In this document: one piece after another, positions 59,012 to 64,000 of the stretch | How positions within the stretch are numbered: position 1 is the first letter of the stretch | Layout of the letters: each line of letters starts with the position of its first letter | Assembly: GCA_942493245.1 (NCBI GenBank) | Contig: OW818685.1 | Location: forward strand, 2,914,001 to 2,978,000 | Direction of reading: 5' to 3' | DNA from: DAOPYU01 sp942493245 | GTDB lineage: Bacteria > Sumerlaeota > Sumerlaeia > UBA8349 | DNA: 64,000 nt | Translations under genes and position numbers: made by a program | The notes under the pieces: generated by a model | Database searches by the model: none | Seen by the model: only the letters and a program-made list of their open reading frames with translations | Told to the model about the DNA's origin: nothing

Positions 59012-60640
59012 TTACTTGTGCTTCACGAACTCCGAAACATGGCCGCCACCGCCCATCGAACTGGGCGTGTGGACAAAGTCCGGATAACCCAGCACACCCA
59101 TCTCTGGAATATCGAGACCGGCGATTTCCTGCTCGGCGGTCACACGCAGCCCGATGATCTTGTCAATGATCTTGAACATGATCCAGGCCAGGATGAAGAT
59201 CACCACAATGCAAGTACCCGTGCCGATGCACTGCGCCAGGAACTGGCCCACATCGCCGTAGAACAAACCGGTCACACCACCCGCCACGCCATTCAGGCCG
59301 TCGCCATAGGTCCCGTCGGCAAAAAGCCCCACAGATAACACACCCCACGCGCCGTTGCACCCATGCACAGCCACCGCGCCTACCGGATCGTCCACCTTCA
59401 GTACCCGCTCGACAAAGAAAACAGCGCACACCACCAGCACACCCGCAATGAGTCCGATAATCACAGCGCTGAGCGACGTCACAAACGCACAGGGCGCCGT
59501 GATGGCCACCAGTCCGGCCAACATCCCGTTACACATCATTGAGGGGTCCGGCTTGCCGAACTTGATCCACATGATCACGGCCGCCATCAGAGCGCCCGCC
59601 GAACCAGCCAACATGGTATTGACCGCCACTACACCCATGCGCAGATCCGTGCCCGCCATCGTGGAACCGGCATTGAACCCGAACCAACCGAAGCAGAGAA
59701 TAAAGGTGCCAATGATCGCCATGGGAATATGATGGCCGGGAATCGCGTTGGGGGAACCGTCCTTGTTGAACTTGCCCAGGCGCGGCCCAATAACGATCGC
59801 ACCCACCAGCGCAATCACGCCCCCAACCAGATGCACCACCGAGGAACCGGCAAAGTCCACATGTCCGTGGCCCAGACCGAAATTCTTCCCAAGTGTCGAA
59901 AGCCAGCCGCCCCCCCACACCCAGTTGCCGAAAAGCGGGTAGATAAACATCGAAACCATGAATCCGTAAACGATGAAAGAGAGGTACTTCCAGCGTTCGG
60001 CCATGGAACCGGTCGGGATGGTCGCCGTTGTATCCATGAAGACCATCTGGAACAGGAACAACGTGTAAATGCCGACGTCATACACGCTGGGGTTCAGGAA
60101 AAATCCCTTCAGCCCGATAATACCGAAATCGGTTCCGAACAGATGGAAAACGTATTCATGGTTCAGAGCGGCTGTACCCGCTCCCAACGCAGGAACCCCG
60201 CCCACACCGCCGAACATGAAGGCGAACCCGCAAATCCAGAACCCGAGCATCCCGATGGGATAGACCATGAAGTTCATCGCCATCGTATGCGCGACATTCT
60301 TGGCTCGCGTAAAACCGGTCTCGACTGCCGCGAACCCGGCCTGCATGAACATGACCAGGAACCCGGCCATCAGCGTCCAGACGAAGTTGATCGAGACTTT
60401 GTTGTGTCCGACCGCAGTGGCCACCTCCTCGATAGTCGGTTTCCCGGCCTCTTCAGCTGTAACATCCGCCATTCCGCCTGTGTTGGCGCCCGACGGGTCA
60501 AGAACCGTGACTGCGGGAACAACAGGAGATGACGAGGCCGCGTCCGGTTCCTGGGCAAAGCTCCAGACACCCATCAGACACACGAGGGCGATCAGAAGGA
60601 TGGCTGGCCAGAGTCTTGACTTTTCTGTACCGTAAAACAT
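59012..60640 (-). CDS. amt: Ammonium transporter Amt with N-terminal signal peptide and extension
   Basis: 542 aa, longer than the usual 400-450. A signal peptide (WPAILLIALVCLMGVWSFAQ) and a Ser/Pro/Val-rich linker precede the 11-helix channel, as in some Gram-negative AmtB proteins that keep a cleaved signal. Conserved elements: AGFLVMFMQAGFAAVETGF, GSSVVHLVGG with the first pore His, CFGWFGFNAGS, and AVHGCNGAWG with the second pore His. The cytoplasmic tail ends DIPEMGVLGYPDF. It conducts ammonium into the cell and would be gated by the PII protein encoded just downstream. AAAGGAAGAAGC precedes the ATG. A sigma-54 promoter stands about 85 bases upstream. Confidence 0.95.
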   Translation of the reverse strand: MFYGTEKSRLWPAILLIALVCLMGVWSFAQEPDAASSSPVVPAVTVLDPSGANTGGMADVTAEEAGKPTIEEVATAVGHNKVSINFVWTLMAGFLVMFMQAGFAAVETGFTRAKNVAHTMAMNFMVYPIGMLGFWICGFAFMFGGVGGVPALGAGTAALNHEYVFHLFGTDFGIIGLKGFFLNPSVYDVGIYTLFLFQMVFMDTTATIPTGSMAERWKYLSFIVYGFMVSMFIYPLFGNWVWGGGWLSTLGKNFGLGHGHVDFAGSSVVHLVGGVIALVGAIVIGPRLGKFNKDGSPNAIPGHHIPMAIIGTFILCFGWFGFNAGSTMAGTDLRMGVVAVNTMLAGSAGALMAAVIMWIKFGKPDPSMMCNGMLAGLVAITAPCAFVTSLSAVIIGLIAGVLVVCAVFFVERVLKVDDPVGAVAVHGCNGAWGVLSVGLFADGTYGDGLNGVAGGVTGLFYGDVGQFLAQCIGTGTCIVVIFILAWIMFKIIDKIIGLRVTAEQEIAGLDIPEMGVLGYPDFVHTPSSMGGGGHVSEFVKHK

Positions 60641-60723
60641 GATGCTTCTTCCTTTCTCAAAAAGATCCGGTGTTTGTGCGCCTCGAGGAGGGGGCCCGCC
60701 TCACCAGTTATTTGTCTGGAAGA

Positions 60724-60738
60724 GCAAGGCATGTGCCA
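60724..60738 (-). promoter_or_regulatory. Sigma-54 (RpoN) promoter of amt-glnK
   Basis: Minus-strand TGGCACATGCCTTGC fits the consensus TGGCAC-N5-TTGC with the invariant GG and GC 10 bases apart. It is about 85 bases before the amt start and implies activation by an NtrC-type enhancer protein under nitrogen limitation. I see no clear enhancer site in 60739-61000. Confidence 0.8.
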
Positions 60739-61067
60739 CGATGAAAACGGAAGATTCCTGCGAGCGGTTCTCTTGGCGGTTCGCCCGTCCGTCATTATTC
60801 CCAAAACGTGAAATTCGAAGAAATGGCCTTAAACAGGCGCATTTCGGCAATTCTGCTTTCGCGAAGTTTTTGTAAAAAATAGGGGACAGGTTTTACGCGA
60901 GGCAAAATCTGAACGAGAGAGAACTGTCCAGTCCTTACGGAAATGTGTGCGGGCAAATCGGCATCCCTACATTTTTGTATCTATGAATTCAAAAAGAGGT
61001 GGCTCGAAAAAGATTCCAATCGGTAGGAATTCCGGCGGCAGTCGCGGGAAAGTGGCGAAACAGGATG

Positions 61068-61103
61068 CCCCTCTTTCGTGCTCGCGACGCGACGAAAGAG
61101 GGG
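61068..61103. terminator. Perfect 12-bp hairpin downstream of the amidotransferase gene
   Basis: CCCCTCTTTCGT / ACGAAAGAGGGG with a 12-base loop, about 40 bases past the stop of the 61145-61849 gene. The T-run is poor, so termination may be weak. The rest of 60739-61144 holds no gene I trust. Confidence 0.5.
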
Positions 61104-61144
61104 CCAGGGAAATGGGAAAGAAGAAATCGGGGGCGCGCCACCTA

Positions 61145-61849
61145 TTACCTGACCGCTTCCAGCGAATCCAGCAGGCGGTGGAGCAGGGGAATCGTCCGGG
61201 TTACGTTGTGGAGTTCACAACGAATGACTTCCGGCGATTGACAGAACCGGCCCTGGGGGTCCAGTTCTCCTTCGCAGCACTCAAGCATGGCCTCAATGGA
61301 CTCGGTGTAGTACTCCAGATGGAACTGCAGCCCGACGGCCCGGTCGCCAAACACAAATGCCTGGTGGGCGCAAGCCGTACTCTGAGCGATGTGGAGCGAA
61401 TCGTGGGGGATTGCGAAGGTATCTCCATGCCAGTGAAAGGGGGTGAACGTCTGGGGCCAATCCCGGAAATGCGGAGATTGGCGCGCCTCATCGGTCAGTT
61501 CTACCGGAAACCAGCCGATCTCCCGGTGCGCGTTTCGGGTAACCACTCCTCCGAGACAATCGGCCATGAGTTGCGCCCCGAGACAGACCCCCAGCACAGA
61601 GGCCTGTCCTTGTAACAACACGTCGGCGATAAAGGCTTTTTCGTCCACCAGCCAGGGGAACTTCTTCTCCTCGTAAATATTCATCGTTCCGCCCATGATC
61701 AAGAGCAGATCGAACGAATCGGTCTCCGGCAGCGTGTCGTCACAGAAGAATTTCGTTCTGGAAATCGAGTATCCGCGTTCGGTCGCCCACGCGCCGATGG
61801 CGGCTTCGTCCTCGAAGGGTTCATGTTGCAGGATGTGCATGCGTTTCAT
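61145..61849 (-). CDS. Class I glutamine amidotransferase-like protein
   Basis: 234 aa from MKRMHILQHEPFEDEAAIGA (AAGGAGAACCACCCG upstream). GMP synthase-type amidotransferase fold: LLLIMGGTMNIYEE, nucleophile elbow GVCLGAQLMAD with Cys near residue 94, and LQFHLEYY with the catalytic His. Stand-alone members hydrolyse glutamine or gamma-glutamyl compounds; substrate unknown. It starts 50 bases after modC and is probably the last gene of the molybdate operon. Confidence 0.85.
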   Translation of the reverse strand: MKRMHILQHEPFEDEAAIGAWATERGYSISRTKFFCDDTLPETDSFDLLLIMGGTMNIYEEKKFPWLVDEKAFIADVLLQGQASVLGVCLGAQLMADCLGGVVTRNAHREIGWFPVELTDEARQSPHFRDWPQTFTPFHWHGDTFAIPHDSLHIAQSTACAHQAFVFGDRAVGLQFHLEYYTESIEAMLECCEGELDPQGRFCQSPEVIRCELHNVTRTIPLLHRLLDSLEAVR

Positions 61850-61899
61850 CGGGTGGTTCTCCTTGTGCTTCTTTCTCCTCAGGAAGGAGTTTTCCAAAT

Positions 61900-63000
61900 T
61901 CAAATGGGACGCAGAGCCTCGCTCTTGAAAAGGCACCAGACGGGGGCGCCCTGCTTGAGGCGCATGTGGTGAAATGCGTCGGTCGAGAGTTCGGCCAGCA
62001 ATCGAATCCCCGCGTCCAGCAGACAGAGAACGCGCTCGGGCGATTCTATCAGTCGCTCGATGCGCGCCGCAATCTGGTTCTGAATCGAGACATCCACAAG
62101 GGGCCGGGGTGAAAGGACAATATCGCGCGGTTGCAGAATGACGTGGAAGGTCGCCTTCCCATCGGAACGCATCCGGGGCGCTTTCACAAACGGCAGGCGG
62201 TCGCCTCCGGTGAGTTGCGACCGAGCGTCAGATTCGAGGACAGGGCGGCAGAGCCAGAGATCCTGACCCGAGATCGGCGATTCCGGGGTCAGTTTCAGGA
62301 CGTTGGAAAAAGCGCGCAGGCCGACCGATTCCGAAACGGCTGGATTCAAAGCCAGATCCGAGCAACAACCCCAGGCGAGCGCCTGTCCCCGATCCAGCAC
62401 CAACAGATGATCCGTCAAGGAAAGGATTTCATCCATGTTGTGGCTGACAATCAGAATCGGTAGATTGAAACGCTCGTGGATCCCTCGCAGGTATTCGAGG
62501 ATTTCGCTGCGTAGTCGGGGGTCGAGTCCATTCAGGGGTTCATCAAGGAGCAAGAGACGAGGAGACGCCAGCAGAGCACGCCCCAGCGCCACCCGGCGTT
62601 TCTCGCCTCCCGACAGGCCATTGGGGAGGCGTTGTAACAGAGGACGCAGATGGAAGGTCTCGACGACGGTTTCAAAATCGTCGTCTGTCCTTCGTTTTTG
62701 TCCGAACCGCAGGTTCTTTTCCACATTGAGATGTGGAAACAACCGATCCTCCTGACAGAGCAATCCGATCCGGCGTTCGTGAACTGGCACCCGAATTTTC
62801 CGGGAAGAATCCAGCAGAACCTCCCCATCGAGCACCACGCGTCCGCGAGCCGTGGTTTCGAGACCGGCGATCGTTTTGAGCAACGTGCTCTTTCCCGATC
62901 CGGAATGACCGAAGATTCCCGCGGCGGGACGGTTGATCGTACAGGCGATATTCAGATGAAAAGCGGATCGGTCGAGTTTCAGATCGAGTTCCAGATTCAT
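61900..63000 (-). CDS. modC: Molybdate ABC transporter ATP-binding protein ModC
   Basis: 366 aa. Walker A GHSGSGKST (about 31-39), Q-loop LLCQEDRLFPHLNV, signature LSGGEKRRVALGRAL, Walker B LLLLDEPLNGLD, switch His in LIVSHNMDE. The C-terminal third includes a TOBE/Mop-like domain (VDVSIQNQIAARI...VLCLLDAG...HHMRL), as expected for ModC. It powers molybdate import with ModB. ATGA overlap with modB. The CQEDRLFPHL form is typical of ModC. Confidence 0.92.
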   Translation of the reverse strand: MNLELDLKLDRSAFHLNIACTINRPAAGIFGHSGSGKSTLLKTIAGLETTARGRVVLDGEVLLDSSRKIRVPVHERRIGLLCQEDRLFPHLNVEKNLRFGQKRRTDDDFETVVETFHLRPLLQRLPNGLSGGEKRRVALGRALLASPRLLLLDEPLNGLDPRLRSEILEYLRGIHERFNLPILIVSHNMDEILSLTDHLLVLDRGQALAWGCCSDLALNPAVSESVGLRAFSNVLKLTPESPISGQDLWLCRPVLESDARSQLTGGDRLPFVKAPRMRSDGKATFHVILQPRDIVLSPRPLVDVSIQNQIAARIERLIESPERVLCLLDAGIRLLAELSTDAFHHMRLKQGAPVWCLFKSEALRPI

Positions 63001-63680
63001 GTCCGCGTCTCCCGTCTTTCACGGCGGGTCATTCGTTCGCTTGCCGCCAGGGCAAACAGCGACAGAAGAACCGCTGGAATGACCAGCGCCATCGCATCCG
63101 CATCTCCCCCAGGTCGTTGGAGGAGAGAGTAGATGGCCAGGGGGAGCGTTCGGGTTTCCCCTTCGATGTTTCCCGCGAAGGTGATGGTCGCGCCGAACTC
63201 CCCCAGGCTTCTGGCAAATGCAAGGATCATACCAGCCAGAATACCCGGGAGAGCCAGGGGAAGTGTGATGCGGCAAAAGGTCCGGATCGGTCCGGCGCCC
63301 AGAAGCCGCGCAGCCTCTTCCAGGCGCCGATCCATCTGATCCAGCGAGAGGCGAATCGAACGGACCATCAGGGGAAACGCCATGACCATCGAGACCAGAA
63401 CGGCGCCCTTCCAGGTGAAGGCCAGGCGTATCCCGAAGTTTTCGGAAAGCCACTGTCCCACCGGAGATTGAATGCCCAGGAAGCAAAGCAGCCCATAACC
63501 GGTCACAACGGGCGGCATGACGAGAGGGAGGTAAAGGCACCCCTCCACCAGAGATTTTCCGGGAAACTCCCTGCGGGACAGGAACCAGGCGCAGGCAATC
63601 GAAGGAGGCAGAAGCAACACGGTTGCCCAGAAAGCCACCTGAACGGACAGTCCCATCACCTCCCGCGCGTATTCCGTCAT
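62997..63680 (-). CDS. modB: Molybdate ABC transporter permease ModB
   Basis: 227 aa from MTEYAREVMGLSVQVAFWAT, at an ATGA overlap with modA. Five to six transmembrane helices; EAARLLGAGPIRTFCRITLP is the EAA coupling loop that docks on ModC, and RSLGEFGATITFAGN and GETRTLPLAIY are ModB signatures. The longer frame upstream runs through modA and is rejected. Confidence 0.93.
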   Translation of the reverse strand: MTEYAREVMGLSVQVAFWATVLLLPPSIACAWFLSRREFPGKSLVEGCLYLPLVMPPVVTGYGLLCFLGIQSPVGQWLSENFGIRLAFTWKGAVLVSMVMAFPLMVRSIRLSLDQMDRRLEEAARLLGAGPIRTFCRITLPLALPGILAGMILAFARSLGEFGATITFAGNIEGETRTLPLAIYSLLQRPGGDADAMALVIPAVLLSLFALAASERMTRRERRETRT

Positions 63681-64000
63681 GGTCGAGCCTCGGTTGTCGA
63701 AGAAGTGGTTTCCGTTCCGGGCATGGAGAAACCGGCCTTCACGAAGACCTTCCGGGCCTCCGGCCCCTTCAGGAAAGTTGCAAACCGACTTGAAACGGGT
63801 TGTGCATTGGAAATCGGACACAGATAGTATTGAATCGGTTCGTGAGTCGAAGCCGGGATTTCCGCCACCACCCGGACATCCTTCGAAACTCTGGCGTCTG
63901 TGTTATAGACAATTCCGGCTTCCGCCTCCCCCATTTCGACACACCGCAGGGCCGCGCGTGTGTCAGTTGCCGGAGAAAGACGCGGGCGAAGCCCTTCCCA
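63677..64000 (-). CDS. modA: Molybdate-binding periplasmic protein ModA, 5' part outside window
   Basis: The last 107 residues are visible; the frame is open at the right edge. WEGLRPRLSPATDTRAALRC, then GEAEAGIVYNTDA, VAEIPASTHEPIQYYLCPIS and FATFLKGPEARKVFVKAGF match the C-terminal lobe of ModA, the extracytoplasmic molybdate/tungstate receptor. First visible gene of a modABC-amidotransferase operon with overlapping stops and starts. Confidence 0.92.
   Translation of the reverse strand, partial: WEGLRPRLSPATDTRAALRCVEMGEAEAGIVYNTDARVSKDVRVVAEIPASTHEPIQYYLCPISNAQPVSSRFATFLKGPEARKVFVKAGFSMPGTETTSSTTEARP

Overview
The window comes from a GC-rich bacterial chromosome carrying a large integrated element. 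The host flanks hold a Sec-secreted protein pair, mscL, a DUF486 membrane protein and tRNA-Arg on the left. On the right they hold glnK/amt with a sigma-54-type promoter, then a modABC operon with a glutamine amidotransferase. No rRNA or taxonomic marker is present. Giant Sec-secreted InlB/beta-helix proteins resemble those of uncultured Verrucomicrobiota/Lentisphaerota/Planctomycetota-like bacteria, but that is only an impression.

The central observation is a 58-bp perfect direct repeat. One copy is the 3' three-quarters of an intact tRNA-Arg(CCT) (3925-3982) and the other is a tRNA fragment at 58199-58256. Directly inside the second copy lies a tyrosine recombinase (56988-58088). Everything between, about 54.3 kb, reads as one integrative element inserted at the tRNA 3' end. 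All its genes except the integrase point leftward. I see no capsid, portal, terminase, relaxase or type IV secretion genes.

Layout of the element, left to right. (1) 4389-31785: three tandem giant secreted genes (3370, 2952 and about 2345 aa) built from InlB-type repeats, beta-helices, propellers, a subtilisin, an FGE-sulfatase-like domain and FN3. Two share a roughly 360-residue C-terminal domain and a conserved promoter and leader; the third has a stranded remnant of that domain downstream. (2) 31786-36000: a phage-like run of small overlapping genes with ArdC antirestriction protein and repeated terminators. (3) 36200-41526: a replication module with a long inverted repeat, a 310-bp iteron cluster around a GT-rich tract, a primase-polymerase/DUF5906 helicase, Cys-rich small proteins, a dATP/dGTP diphosphohydrolase-like ORF in an unusual frame and an HTH protein. 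(4) 41857-42699: an unrecognised AT-rich gene. (5) 43025-56642: a seven-gene defence operon, helicase-methylase-ATPase (SNF2-type helicase with DUF3883, DUF1156 methylase, DUF499 ATPase). Embedded in it are a DUF4062/ATPase-fold protein, a Septu-like PtuA/PtuB pair, and a small chimera joining the methylase N-terminus to the helicase C-terminal DUF3883. (6) 56643-58256: divergent promoters, integrase and attR.

The element thus has its own integration, probable replication and antirestriction functions. Its cargo is of two kinds: giant surface or secreted proteins, and a composite anti-phage island showing traces of past recombination.
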